Part shown: positions 32,388 through 41,392 of the stretch, one piece after another | Layout of the letters: each line of letters starts with the position of its first letter | Position numbering within the stretch: the first letter of the stretch is position 1 | Assembly: GCA_900549995.1 (NCBI GenBank) | Contig: URQQ01000006.1 | Location: 38,892 to 102,891, forward strand | Source: an uncultured Lachnospiraceae bacterium | GTDB lineage: Bacteria; Bacillota; Clostridia; Lachnospirales; Lachnospiraceae | Length of the DNA stretch: 64,000 nt | Direction: 5' to 3' | The notes under the pieces: model-generated | Told to the model about the DNA's origin: nothing | Seen by the model: the letters and a program-made list of their open reading frames with translations, nothing else | Databases searched by the model: none | Program-made: the position numbers and the translations under genes

Positions 32388-33017
32388 ATGTCTAACCAGT
32401 ACAAAGTGATTGATGAAAAAACATGGGACAGGGCAATGCACTGTATGGTTTTCAGAAATTGTATCGAACCAGCATTTTGTGTGACGTTTGAAGCAGATAT
32501 TTCAAACTTCAGACATATGGTTAAAGAGCAGAATCTTTCCTTTACAATGGCAATGGTACATGCAGTTTGCAAATGTGCAAATGAGATTGAAGCGTTCCGT
32601 TATCGGTTTGTAGATGGACAGATCGTGCTGTTTGACAGGATTGACACTGCGTTTACATACCTGAACAAAACGACAGAGCTGTTTAAAGTAGTGAATGTTC
32701 CGTTTATAGATGATCTGAAAGAATATTGTGAATTGGCATTAAAGACGGCAGATGAACAAAAAGAGTATTTTACAGGGCCGTTGGGGAATGATGTGTTCCA
32801 ATGTTCTCCGATGCCGTGGGTAACATATACGCATATTTCTCATACGAATGCAGGGAAGAAGGACAATGCAACGCCTCTTTTTGATTGGGGAAAGTATTAT
32901 GAAAAAGATGGACGGACAATGATACCGATTTCTGTGCAGGCGCATCATTCTTTTGTAGATGGACTGCATATAGGACAATTTGTGGAAAGATTACAGAAGT
33001 ATTTTGATAAGTGCTGA
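32388..33017 (+). CDS. Chloramphenicol O-acetyltransferase-like protein (CatA family)
   Basis: A 209-aa member of the CAT fold. The catalytic HHSFVDGLH near the end has the His-x-x-x-Asp-Gly motif, and FTMAMVHAVCKCANEIEAFRYR and PLFDWGKYYEK are family segments. ATG at 32388 follows GGAGGTGG. Many chromosomal homologues do not confer chloramphenicol resistance, so resistance should not be assumed; the acceptor may be another alcohol or thiol. Confidence 0.85.
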   Translation: MSNQYKVIDEKTWDRAMHCMVFRNCIEPAFCVTFEADISNFRHMVKEQNLSFTMAMVHAVCKCANEIEAFRYRFVDGQIVLFDRIDTAFTYLNKTTELFKVVNVPFIDDLKEYCELALKTADEQKEYFTGPLGNDVFQCSPMPWVTYTHISHTNAGKKDNATPLFDWGKYYEKDGRTMIPISVQAHHSFVDGLHIGQFVERLQKYFDKC

Positions 33018-33083
33018 TTTTGAAGTTAGAAAAATTTTTCATTAAAATCAGAGGTGATTGCTGTAAGGGCGATAAGAAATGGT

Positions 33084-33107
33084 AACATGACATATAGCTG
33101 TCATGTT
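33084..33107. promoter_or_regulatory. Palindrome AACATGACA...TGTCATGTT
   Basis: A perfect 9-bp inverted repeat with a six-base loop (TATAGC), 110 bases before the second DUF3795 gene. A related palindrome is at 43190-43207. It may be an operator or a hairpin; no T-run follows. Confidence 0.4.
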
Positions 33108-33215
33108 GAATTTGATAAAATATTACTGTAACAAGACAGAGTACGAAGAAAGAATTGGCATGGGCAAAGATTAAAATAGGTGTCCGTGCCTTTCTCTATA
33201 GAGGAGTGGAAGAGT

Positions 33216-33617
33216 ATGAAAATGCCGGAAAAGATAGATCCTGCTATGTTTGAGCCCTGTGGAATGAATTGCCTGGTGTGTTACAGGCACTGCAATCATA
33301 AAAAACCATGTGCAGGATGCCTGAACAGTGATTTGGGAAAGCCGGAGCATTGCAGGAAGTGTAAAATAAAAGACTGTATAAAAGAGCAGAAACTTACTTA
33401 CTGTTTTGAATGTCCTTCTTATCCATGCGGAAAAATAAAGTCGCTGGAAAAAAGCTATAAAACTCGTTATCATGCCAGCCTCATAGAGAACAGCAGGATT
33501 GTCCGGGATCAGGGATTGACGGAATTTCTGGAGATGCAAAGAGAAACTTACATTTGTCCGGAATGCGGCGGAATTATATCAATCCATGACGGTAAGTGCA
33601 GCGAGTGTGCTATTTAG
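33216..33617 (+). CDS. DUF3795 family cysteine-rich protein, second copy
   Basis: A 133-aa protein with many CxxC-type pairs: PCGMNCLVCYRHC, PCAGCLNSD, CRKCKIKDC, CFECPSYPCGK, and a C-terminal zinc-ribbon-like CPECGG...CSECAI. ATG at 33216 follows GAGGAG. It is only distantly similar to the copy at 31760 beyond the Cys pattern. It probably binds metal; role unknown. Confidence 0.85.
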   Translation: MKMPEKIDPAMFEPCGMNCLVCYRHCNHKKPCAGCLNSDLGKPEHCRKCKIKDCIKEQKLTYCFECPSYPCGKIKSLEKSYKTRYHASLIENSRIVRDQGLTEFLEMQRETYICPECGGIISIHDGKCSECAI

Positions 33618-33642
33618 TTATTTCAGGCCAAAACAGCAGCCA

Positions 33643-34554
33643 TTATCCCTGGTGCTGCCTGCGGTACTCTGTGGGCAGCATTTGAAAGTATTCCTTGAAA
33701 GCAGCAGTAAATTTACTTTGGTTTCCATAGCCTACAGCCTGCGCAATACTAAAGATGCTGTCGTTAGTTTCCAGCAGGAGTCTGGCGGCCTGTTCCATGC
33801 GGTGCTCTTTTGTATGGGCTGCGATAGAGTTTCCGTAAACGGCTTTAAATACATTTTTTAATGTGGTAGGGTTTATCAGGTACTGTCTTGCCAAGGATTC
33901 GATTGTAAAATGCTGTTCCATATGTCTGGTGAGCTGTTCATGGATCTTTCGTATAATTTCAACCTGTTCAGACTGATATCCGGCCAAATGCTCAGTGGCA
34001 GAGATTTTACGTTTGCCGAGGTACAGTAAAAGTTCGAGTGCCTTTAATTTCTGGTAAGGCAGACGAAATGGTTTTTCCTGTGTATAGAAGCCGGAAAAAA
34101 TGGATTCAGTCTGTGCGGTTCCGGCGAAGGAGGCGTAAAGTCCGCTTTTACAAAACTTCCGGAGCAGGAAATCACCGGTGATCCCGGTATCTGTCAGAAG
34201 TTCTGGAGGATTATTCGAAAGTATATCCAGATTGATGCAGAGTGTCAGCCCTTCATAATAGTCATTGGGCAATGTCATGACAGAATTCGCGCAGACGTCC
34301 ATGGTATGCAGGCTGTAATCTCCGGGGCCGAGATACACAGTATTACCGTTATCCATTTTCCAGCCCATGCGCCCGGCTCTGCAATAGTTAATTTCCAGAA
34401 TATGTTTCAGTGGATCATGCGGCAGTGTAAGTGTATCGGATCTGAGCGTAAGGAAAGAAAGTTCTATTCCGTCATAAAGGCGGCAGGTATCTATCCGGCT
34501 TCCGTCATGAAGCTTTGATATCCCATGTTCTACTTGTTCTAGGTGGTATTTCAT
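33643..34554 (-). CDS. AraC family transcriptional regulator
   Basis: A 303-aa regulator. The N-terminal part is a sensor with a short cupin-like stretch (VYLGPGDYSLHTMDV); residues about 200-300 hold the two AraC HTH units (SLARQYLINPTTLKNVFKAVYG and SIFSIAQAVGYGNQSKFTAAFKEYFQMLPTEYR). It is upstream of, and on the same strand as, an ArsR gene with 16 bases between, so the pair may be cotranscribed. Regulated genes are unknown. Confidence 0.92.
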   Translation of the reverse strand: MKYHLEQVEHGISKLHDGSRIDTCRLYDGIELSFLTLRSDTLTLPHDPLKHILEINYCRAGRMGWKMDNGNTVYLGPGDYSLHTMDVCANSVMTLPNDYYEGLTLCINLDILSNNPPELLTDTGITGDFLLRKFCKSGLYASFAGTAQTESIFSGFYTQEKPFRLPYQKLKALELLLYLGKRKISATEHLAGYQSEQVEIIRKIHEQLTRHMEQHFTIESLARQYLINPTTLKNVFKAVYGNSIAAHTKEHRMEQAARLLLETNDSIFSIAQAVGYGNQSKFTAAFKEYFQMLPTEYRRQHQG

Positions 34555-34570
34555 CTTATTTTCTCCTGTT

Positions 34571-34936
34571 CTAATCGGGACATGTAATCTCCATAATTTT
34601 TTCGATCATTTGATGCAGCAGCTGGCTCTGTTCGGTGTCGGCTGCTTTATAGTATACTTCTTTACCTTCACGGCGGCTGCAAACCAGGCCGTTACTGCGC
34701 AGTGTACGAAGGTGGTGGGAAACGGCAGGACTTGACATCTCCATCATGGCGGAAATATTCATAACACACTCTTCACAGTGACATAAAAGCCAGAATATCC
34801 GGATTCTGCTGGTATCCCCTAATTGCCGGAATACTTCAGCTACGATTTGAAAACGGTTGATTTGGGAGAGCTGTTCCTGCAGGTAAATGGAAGCGTCCTG
34901 CAAATTGTGGTGATGGGGTAATTCTTTCATATCCAT
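34571..34936 (-). CDS. ArsR/SmtB family metal-responsive repressor
   Basis: A 121-aa winged-HTH repressor: VFRQLGDTSRIRIFWLLCHCEECVMNISAMMEMSSPAVSHHLRTLRSNGLVCSRREGKEVYYKA is the ArsR domain, with Cys-x-x-Cys (CHCEEC) at the alpha-3 position used for metal sensing and His-rich N-terminus (ELPHHHNLQ). Open frame reaches 35005, but ATG at 34936 follows AAGGAGA. Divergent from the HMA protein and P-type ATPase genes, with a palindrome between, so it very likely represses metal export. Confidence 0.92.
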   Translation of the reverse strand: MDMKELPHHHNLQDASIYLQEQLSQINRFQIVAEVFRQLGDTSRIRIFWLLCHCEECVMNISAMMEMSSPAVSHHLRTLRSNGLVCSRREGKEVYYKAADTEQSQLLHQMIEKIMEITCPD

Positions 34937-35004
34937 ATATTTGTCTCCTTTTGCTCTGAATGGAAATGGTTTTAGCCCGTTTGGCAGTGACTGCCGGCGG
35001 AGCA

Positions 35005-35064
35005 TTGACTTACATATTTTCCTGTATTATACTGCAGTCATAACAATTAAACAAGTGCTTAATT
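35005..35064 (+). promoter_or_regulatory. Promoter and operator of the metal-export genes
   Basis: TTGACT (35005-35010) and TATACT (35028-35033), spacing 17, read toward the HMA gene. An inverted repeat AATTAA (35045-35050)...TTAATT (35059-35064) lies just past the start point, where ArsR/SmtB repressors bind. Confidence 0.65.
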
Positions 35065-35119
35065 ATCTAATTGAAAAAAATAATTCAGGTACATTAATTT
35101 CAGAAAGGGGTATATGATT

Positions 35120-35338
35120 ATGAAAAAAACTTACAAGATCGAGGTAGACTGTGCGAACTGTGCAAATCTGATGGAGGATGCGGCGCAAAAGACTTCCGGT
35201 GTGGCCCATGCGGCTGTCAACTTTATGACACAGAAGATGACCGTGGAATTTGCCGACGGACAGGAACCTAAACAAGTGATGAAGGAAGTGCTGAAGGCTT
35301 GCAAAAAAGTGGAGCCTGACTGTGAGATTGAAATCTGA
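35120..35338 (+). CDS. Heavy-metal-associated (HMA) domain protein
   Basis: A 72-aa ferredoxin-like metal-binding protein. The metal motif is VDCANCANLMEDA (Cys-x-x-Cys). Two ATGs are possible (35114 and 35120); AAGGGG spacing favours 35120. It precedes the P-type ATPase by 22 bases and probably acts as its separate metal-binding domain or chaperone, since the ATPase lacks an N-terminal HMA domain. Confidence 0.9.
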   Translation: MKKTYKIEVDCANCANLMEDAAQKTSGVAHAAVNFMTQKMTVEFADGQEPKQVMKEVLKACKKVEPDCEIEI

Positions 35339-35360
35339 TTGAGTGGAAATGGAGGTATCT

Positions 35361-37307
35361 ATGAACAGGAAACAAAAAAAGATGCTGGCCCGTATTATGA
35401 CTGCGGCGGTCATGCTGATTGGGCTGAATTTCATTTCGACTGCCGGGGCACTTCGTCTGGGGCTCTATCTGACTGCTTATCTGGTGATCGGCTATGATAT
35501 TTTAAGGAAAGCCGGAAAAGGGATTTACAACCGCAGAGTATTTGACGAGAATTTCCTAATGGCAGTTGCTACGATAGGGGCATTTGTTTTGGCAATTTAT
35601 TCTGGAAGCGGTGATTATAATGAAGCGATTGCTGTGATGCTTTTCTATCAGATTGGAGAACTGTTCCAGAGTTATGCTGTTGGAAAGAGCCGCAGAAACA
35701 TCAGTGTGCTGATGGATATCCGTCCGGATTATGCCAATGTGGAACAAAATGGCAGACTGGTGAAAGTGGATCCGGATGAGGTAGAGATCGGCAGCGTGAT
35801 CGTAGTGCAGCCGGGAGAAAAAGTTCCTCTGGATGGGATTGTCATGGAGGGAAACTCCAGTTTAAATACCAGTGCTCTCACCGGTGAAAGTATGCCAAGA
35901 GATGCGAAAGAGGGAGATTCCATCATCAGCGGCTGTATTAATATGACCGGAGTGCTGAAAGTACAGACTACAAAGGAATTTGGCGAATCAACGGTTTCCA
36001 GGATTCTGGAACTGGTGGAGAATTCCAGTTCACGCAAATCAAAATCCGAGGATTTTATATCAAAGTTTGCCAGGGTCTATACTCCTGTCGTCTGTTATGG
36101 CGCCCTTGCATTGGCGGTCTTACCGCCGCTTGTACAGATGATGATGGGTGTACCTGCCGGGTGGAGTGTCTGGGTTTACCGTGCATTGACCTTCCTGGTG
36201 ATCAGTTGTCCCTGTGCACTGGTCATCAGTATTCCGCTGAGCTTTTTTGCAGGAATTGGAGGCGCAGGCAGAGAAGGAATCTTGATTAAAGGTTCCAATT
36301 ATCTGGAAACATTGTCTCAGGCGAAATATGTTGTGTTTGATAAGACAGGAACTTTGACACAGGGGGTGTTTGAAGTCAGCGGCGTACATCACAATGAGCT
36401 GGAGAATGCGAAGATTCTGGAGTATGCGGCACTGGCAGAGAGTGCATCTTCCCATCCGATCAGCAAGAGTCTTCAGAAGGCATATGGAAAGAAGATTGAT
36501 CTTAACCGAGTGAGTGATATTGAAGAAATCGGTGGATACGGTATTACGGCAGTGGTAGATGGAAAATCGATTGCCATTGGCAACAGTAAGTTGATGAAAA
36601 AGCTTGGAATCAGGTATTATGACTGTCACTGTGTGGGAACAATTGTCCATATCGCTGTTGACGGTGCATATGCCGGACATATCCTGATCTCTGATATTGT
36701 AAAACCTCATTCGCAGGCCGCCATTGCGGAACTGAAGAAAGCGGGGGTAGAAAAGACCGTGATGCTGACTGGCGATGCAAAGCGTGTGGCAGAGCAGGTT
36801 GCCGGAGATTTGGGAATGGATGAGGTTTACAGTGAACTGCTGCCTGCCGGCAAGGTTGAGAAAGTAGAGGAACTGCTTTCGACAAAACCGGCAAAGGCGA
36901 AACTGGCTTTTGTGGGCGACGGGATCAACGATGCCCCGGTACTGACCCGTGCGGATATTGGTATCGCTATGGGTGCGATGGGGTCTGACGCAGCTATTGA
37001 AGCGGCAGATGTGGTGCTGATGGATGATGATCCGATGCAGATCTCAAAGGCGATTAAAATCTCCCGCAAGTGTATCCGGATTGTGCACCAGAATATTGGA
37101 TTTGCGCTGATCATTAAATTTGCCTGTCTGGCTTTGGGGGCTGTGGGAATTGCAAATATGTGGTATGCTATCTTTGCGGATGTAGGTGTGATGATTCTTG
37201 CGATTCTCAACGCGATCCGTGCCCTGCAGGTCGGCGGCCCTGGAAAGGCGGACACAGATGATGATTCATCGGTAAACGTTTCCGCAGAAGAGAGGCTTGC
37301 TTCATAG
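35361..37307 (+). CDS. cadA: Heavy-metal translocating P-type ATPase (Cd/Zn/Pb type)
   Basis: A 648-aa P1B-type ATPase. The membrane motif SCPCALVIS identifies a Cd2+/Zn2+/Pb2+ exporter; the phosphorylated Asp is in DKTGTLTQG, the nucleotide domain has SSHPIS and the hinge GDGINDAPVLTRADIGIAMG. No HMA domain is fused; the preceding small HMA gene supplies one. The frame opens at 35343, but ATG at 35361 follows GGAGG. Exact metal is not certain: Zn or Cd is expected from the CPC motif and ArsR partner. Confidence 0.94.
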   Translation: MNRKQKKMLARIMTAAVMLIGLNFISTAGALRLGLYLTAYLVIGYDILRKAGKGIYNRRVFDENFLMAVATIGAFVLAIYSGSGDYNEAIAVMLFYQIGELFQSYAVGKSRRNISVLMDIRPDYANVEQNGRLVKVDPDEVEIGSVIVVQPGEKVPLDGIVMEGNSSLNTSALTGESMPRDAKEGDSIISGCINMTGVLKVQTTKEFGESTVSRILELVENSSSRKSKSEDFISKFARVYTPVVCYGALALAVLPPLVQMMMGVPAGWSVWVYRALTFLVISCPCALVISIPLSFFAGIGGAGREGILIKGSNYLETLSQAKYVVFDKTGTLTQGVFEVSGVHHNELENAKILEYAALAESASSHPISKSLQKAYGKKIDLNRVSDIEEIGGYGITAVVDGKSIAIGNSKLMKKLGIRYYDCHCVGTIVHIAVDGAYAGHILISDIVKPHSQAAIAELKKAGVEKTVMLTGDAKRVAEQVAGDLGMDEVYSELLPAGKVEKVEELLSTKPAKAKLAFVGDGINDAPVLTRADIGIAMGAMGSDAAIEAADVVLMDDDPMQISKAIKISRKCIRIVHQNIGFALIIKFACLALGAVGIANMWYAIFADVGVMILAILNAIRALQVGGPGKADTDDDSSVNVSAEERLAS

Positions 37308-37393
37308 GGAATATTCATAAGAAATAGGAGTTACGGAAATAAGATTTATAGATGATATTTACGGACGTTGATGAGCAGACGGTACAAAAGCGT

Positions 37394-37430
37394 ATCAGGG
37401 TGAGCTTTCTTTTGGAAGGTTCACCCTGAT
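37394..37430 (+). terminator. Hairpin after the ATPase gene
   Basis: ATCAGGGTGA (37394-37403) pairs with TCACCCTGAT (37421-37430), a perfect 10-bp stem. No T-run follows, so termination is uncertain. Confidence 0.5.
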
Positions 37431-37493
37431 CATTGTGCAGCAGGCGGCAGTTACTGATATTTTTGGAAATTTAGAAAAGATGGGAGTGAAATT

Positions 37494-37949
37494 ATGAATT
37501 TACATTTTGAGCCGATAGATCCGGCAAACAGAAGAGAAGCGGAAGAATTACAGACGTTTCCTGAGCAAAAAGAGTTTATTGAAAGCGTCAGGGAATGCAT
37601 GAATGAAGCAGACCAGTTTCAGGAGTGGAGACCGGTAGGAATCTATGACGGAGAGGTACTGGTTGGATTTGCCATGTATGGATGTTTTGGAGGTTCTAAA
37701 CAGAAGGAACAGTTATGGCTGGACCGTATCCTGATTGACTGGAAGTATCAGAAGAGGGGATATGGAAAGGCGGCAGTGCTTGGATTGTTAAAACGGCTGA
37801 GGCAGGAATACGGCAGGAGACAGATCTATCTGAGTGTCTATGAAAATAATGTGGCAGCCATTGCCATGTATCAGCAGATCGGATTTCAGTTTAATGGAGA
37901 ACTGGATACTAAGGGGGAGAAAATCATGGTGTATATGGAGGAAATGTAG
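37494..37949 (+). CDS. GNAT family N-acetyltransferase (spermidine/spermine type)
   Basis: A 151-aa acetyltransferase. RILIDWKYQKRGYGKAAVLGLLKRL is the acetyl-CoA loop and SVYENNVAAIAMYQQIGFQFNGELDTKGEKIMVY the end; overall it resembles the BltD/PaiA-like diamine or spermine acetyltransferases. ATG at 37494 follows GGGAGTG. The polyamine link is an inference from resemblance. Confidence 0.85.
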   Translation: MNLHFEPIDPANRREAEELQTFPEQKEFIESVRECMNEADQFQEWRPVGIYDGEVLVGFAMYGCFGGSKQKEQLWLDRILIDWKYQKRGYGKAAVLGLLKRLRQEYGRRQIYLSVYENNVAAIAMYQQIGFQFNGELDTKGEKIMVYMEEM

Positions 37950-38000
37950 TAAACTTAATTTAATTATAAGAGAAAGTAGATCAGGAGAAAGCGAAAGTCA

Positions 38001-39542
38001 ATGAGAGATATCATCAGAAATGATTTTGCCGAAAATGAATATCAGATAGGCATATATAATGATAACTGGCCGGTAGTTTATATTCTTAAAAACGATGAAT
38101 ATGTGTATATTGGTGAGACAATTCATTACTTAGAAAGAATGAGAAGGCACAAAAGAGAAAAAAAGGAAATGGAATTCAGGGATTCCTATATGATCGCAGA
38201 TTTAGATTTTAATATTTCAGTGACAAAACATTATGAAGCGCTGATTATCAGCCTGGTGCAGGCAGATGCAAGATATATTGTAACGAATAAAAACAGTGGG
38301 ATCCAAAATGCAAACTATTATAATAAGTTTGTTTATGATAAGAAATTTAAAGATCTTTTTCACTTGTTAAAAGACGAGGGAATAGTAAGCCAGACATTGA
38401 GGGAATTATATAATTCTGAAAACTTTAAATTTTCTCCGTATAAGGAATTAAATGATGATCAGAATCACGCTTTATATGAAATTCTGCAGGTATTATTAAA
38501 GAAAACTACCAGGCCGGTGATTGTAAGCGGAGGACCTGGAACAGGGAAGACTACACTGGCTGTTTATACATTGCTTTATTTAAAACAGGATAAAAGATTC
38601 CAGAATAAAGAAATTGGATTTGTAGTGCCTAAGTCTGACCTTAGAGTGTCATTAAGAAAAACATTCAGTAATATTGAGAACTTATCATCGTCAATTATTT
38701 TAAAACCGGAAGATGTCAAAAATAAAGAATATGATATTATCATCTGCGATGAAGTACATAGACTGAGCGGAGAAGAACATGAATTTTCAGAGGGGCAGGA
38801 TAATGAACTGGAGTGGATTCTGGAACAAAGCAAACAACAGATTTTTTTATATGATGAGCATCAAGTCACAATCGACAGTAAAACAAATCATGAGCTTTTT
38901 ATGCAAAAAATGGAGATGATGAACTGCAAAAAAGTTTTTCTGGATACACAGATGAGAGTCGAAGGCGGCGGAGATTACTTAGTCTACATCAGGAAATTAT
39001 TAGAGGGAGATTTATTTGAAAGAAAAGTTTTCGTCAATCAGGGGAAAAAGTATGATTTTAAATTATTTACTTCTCTGACGCAGATGAAAAGTGAAATAGA
39101 AAGGCTGAATGACGAGTATTCTTTGTGTAAACTGTGTGCGGGAAATGCATGGCTGAAATCCAGTGAGGAGAATAAGAAAGAATATGACATCGAGATTCAG
39201 GGGGAGAAATTTAGATGGAGTACGAATTCCAGGGAGTGGTTATATGGGGATGAAGAGCAGGATGTAGTGGGAAATGTACGGAATATACAAGGGTATGATT
39301 TGAATTATGCAGGAGTTATCATTGGAGAAGATCTGAGATATAGTGAAAAAGAAGATTGCGTTTATGTAGATATTACAAAATATTATGGAAAACGAAGAGA
39401 AGGAGAGCGGAAGGATGAAATAGAAACGTATGTCCGCAACGTATATTATGTTCTCCTGACAAGAGGGATTATGGGTACATATGTATATGTCTGTGATGAG
39501 GCACTGAGAGATTATATGAGTCACTATATTGAACAAGTGTAA
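38001..39542 (+). CDS. GIY-YIG nuclease fused to DUF2075 (Schlafen-like) helicase
   Basis: A 513-aa two-domain protein. Residues about 20-110 form a GIY-YIG nuclease (VVYILKNDEYVYIGETIHYLERMRRH, with Tyr, Gly and Arg of the motif, and a Glu in KHYEALIISL). The second part is DUF2075, a P-loop ATPase/helicase domain: Walker A SGGPGTGKTT, Walker B IIICDEVHRL, later motifs near QMRVEGGGDYL. Proteins with this pairing are linked to phage or nucleic-acid defence in my general knowledge, but no partner gene is seen here. It has an isolated, AT-rich character compared with its neighbours. Start ATG 38001; its RBS AGGAGAAAG. Confidence 0.85.
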   Translation: MRDIIRNDFAENEYQIGIYNDNWPVVYILKNDEYVYIGETIHYLERMRRHKREKKEMEFRDSYMIADLDFNISVTKHYEALIISLVQADARYIVTNKNSGIQNANYYNKFVYDKKFKDLFHLLKDEGIVSQTLRELYNSENFKFSPYKELNDDQNHALYEILQVLLKKTTRPVIVSGGPGTGKTTLAVYTLLYLKQDKRFQNKEIGFVVPKSDLRVSLRKTFSNIENLSSSIILKPEDVKNKEYDIIICDEVHRLSGEEHEFSEGQDNELEWILEQSKQQIFLYDEHQVTIDSKTNHELFMQKMEMMNCKKVFLDTQMRVEGGGDYLVYIRKLLEGDLFERKVFVNQGKKYDFKLFTSLTQMKSEIERLNDEYSLCKLCAGNAWLKSSEENKKEYDIEIQGEKFRWSTNSREWLYGDEEQDVVGNVRNIQGYDLNYAGVIIGEDLRYSEKEDCVYVDITKYYGKRREGERKDEIETYVRNVYYVLLTRGIMGTYVYVCDEALRDYMSHYIEQV

Positions 39543-39648
39543 AATAACGCATCGGTATGTTTTCACTTATCACATATCTAATTTTCTCTAAAACAGCGCA
39601 TACTATGTGAGATGCTATATAAAACTCAGTATGTCAGGAGAAAAAGAT

Positions 39649-40644
39649 ATGAAATTTGATGCCATTTATTATGAACCGGAAAGTTTAACGTATACACTGG
39701 GGAAGAAACTTCAGGAGCAATATGCCGGGCTGCCCTGGTATCCGGTGGAGAGCCACAATGCCATTAAGGAAATGCGGGAGAAACCAAATTCAGAATTCGG
39801 GCACATGAAGCGGAACCTGATCATCGGTATCAGGAAGACACATAAATACGTGGAGAACCACAAGGTGTCGGACTATCTCGTTCCTTATACTTCCTCGGGC
39901 TGCACGGCCATGTGTCTGTATTGCTATCTTGTGTGCAATTATAATAAATGTGCGTATCTCAGGCTGTTTGTAAACCGGGAACAGATGCTGGACCGTCTCA
40001 TAAAACAGAGCAGAAAGAGCGAAAGACCACTTACCTTTGAGATTGGAAGCAACAGTGATCTTGTACTGGAAAATACAATCACGGATAATCTGCTGTATAC
40101 AATTCCAAAATTTGCAGAAGAGGGGACGGGGAAACTGACGTTCCCAACGAAGTTTGACATGGTGGATCCGCTTCTTTTGCTGGAGCATCAGGGAAAAGTG
40201 ATTTTCAGGATGAGCGTCAATCCCCAGAAAATCATCACCCGGATTGAACTTGGGACCTCCAGTTTAAGCCAGAGAATAAAAGCTGTCAATGCCATGTGTG
40301 AGGCCGGATATCCCTGTGGCCTTTTGATTGCCCCGGTCATCTTGGTGGAAGGCTGGAAAGAATTGTACACAGAACTTCTAAAGGAACTGGAGGCGGGCCT
40401 GACGGAAAAGGTGAAAAAGCAGATGTTCCTGGAAGTGATACTCATGACGTATTCTTACATTCACCGGGCAATCAACAGTGAAGCCTTCCCGAACAGTCCG
40501 GATCTCTATGATCAGGAGAAAATGACAGGCCGCGGCAGGGGGAAATACTGCTACAGAACCGGGGAACGGGAAGAAGCAGAACTATTTTTAAGGGCAGAGA
40601 TAAAGAGGATACTGGGGGATGTTCAGATACTTTATATCAGCTGA
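39649..40644 (+). CDS. splB: Spore photoproduct lyase
   Basis: A 331-aa radical-SAM DNA repair enzyme that reverses the spore photoproduct in germinating spores. The [4Fe-4S] motif is in SSGCTAMCLYCYL (Cys-x3-Cys-x2-Cys), and DKYHVPYTSSG-like lead-in (SDYLVPYTSSG) is diagnostic. The open frame starts at 39607, but ATG at 39649 follows AGGAGA. Its presence supports that the organism is a spore former. It is monocistronic, convergent with the TetR gene. Confidence 0.93.
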   Translation: MKFDAIYYEPESLTYTLGKKLQEQYAGLPWYPVESHNAIKEMREKPNSEFGHMKRNLIIGIRKTHKYVENHKVSDYLVPYTSSGCTAMCLYCYLVCNYNKCAYLRLFVNREQMLDRLIKQSRKSERPLTFEIGSNSDLVLENTITDNLLYTIPKFAEEGTGKLTFPTKFDMVDPLLLLEHQGKVIFRMSVNPQKIITRIELGTSSLSQRIKAVNAMCEAGYPCGLLIAPVILVEGWKELYTELLKELEAGLTEKVKKQMFLEVILMTYSYIHRAINSEAFPNSPDLYDQEKMTGRGRGKYCYRTGEREEAELFLRAEIKRILGDVQILYIS

Positions 40645-40650
40645 TAGAGT

Positions 40651-41214
40651 CTAGTTAAAAATCCCCATATATCCTTTGCAGATCAGAGTTCCCAGAAGCC
40701 TCGCAAGCTGCGCCGCAGGCATCCGGTCTTCGGCCATAATCCAGTTGTTGATCACGCTGATACCGCCGCAGGTGGCAAAGAGATAAGCTGCTTTCTCGGC
40801 GTCAGCGCCGGCGGTACCGGAAGTATTCCATTTTCCAATGACAGCTTCATTTGCGGTAATCATTTTTTCATGGAAGCCAGGGTCGCCATGCGGGCCAAGC
40901 AGGGCATGGAAACTGTCTGAATTATGCTCCATGTAACGCAGAATTCTGCGGATAGAATCTGTCACTTCCTGCAGTTCATTGCCGGGGCATAGATCCTGGA
41001 AATGAACAATCAGCTCTGCCAGAGTTTCAGTCTCAATCTCGTTAAGAAGGGCATACTGTGTATCGTAATATGTATAAAAGGTACTGCGGTTGATGCCTGC
41101 TGTCAAACACAACTCTTTAATACTGATCTTGGAGATATCTTTCTCCTGCATGAGTTCAAGTAATGCACGTTTCAGAAGTTCTATTGATAATTTCTTTCTT
41201 TTCTCAACTTTCAT
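40651..41214 (-). CDS. TetR family transcriptional regulator
   Basis: A 187-aa repressor. The N-terminal HTH (LMQEKDISKISIKELCLTAGINRSTFYTYYDTQYALLNEIE) is typical of TetR, and the C-terminal ligand domain is helical. ATG at 41214 follows GGAGG; a TTG two codons earlier is in frame but less likely. Divergent from the paired short-chain dehydrogenases, with a TGTTAG/CTAACA palindrome between, so it probably controls them. Ligand unknown. Confidence 0.9.
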   Translation of the reverse strand: MKVEKRKKLSIELLKRALLELMQEKDISKISIKELCLTAGINRSTFYTYYDTQYALLNEIETETLAELIVHFQDLCPGNELQEVTDSIRRILRYMEHNSDSFHALLGPHGDPGFHEKMITANEAVIGKWNTSGTAGADAEKAAYLFATCGGISVINNWIMAEDRMPAAQLARLLGTLICKGYMGIFN

Positions 41215-41236
41215 TTTCAATACCTCCGCTCAATAC

Positions 41237-41252
41237 TGTTAGTTTTCTAACA
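41237..41252. promoter_or_regulatory. Candidate TetR operator
   Basis: TGTTAG-TTTT-CTAACA is a perfect inverted repeat 22 bases before the TetR start codon and about 140 bases before the SDR genes. Confidence 0.5.
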
Positions 41253-41392
41253 ATTACGACATTTGTATACTGATTTGTTGGATTTTGAACACATTTCAGA
41301 AATCTGATGGTGTACACGAAAACTGTATATATTTATAATTATAGTATAACAAGTACATGGTGTGTCAAGTTGTTCATTCAGGAGGGATTTGT

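Noticed and set aside
39595..39610. Sigma-G/F promoter for splB
   Set aside because: CATACTA resembles the -10 of forespore sigma factors, but no -35 is found at the right distance, so it is not listed as a feature.
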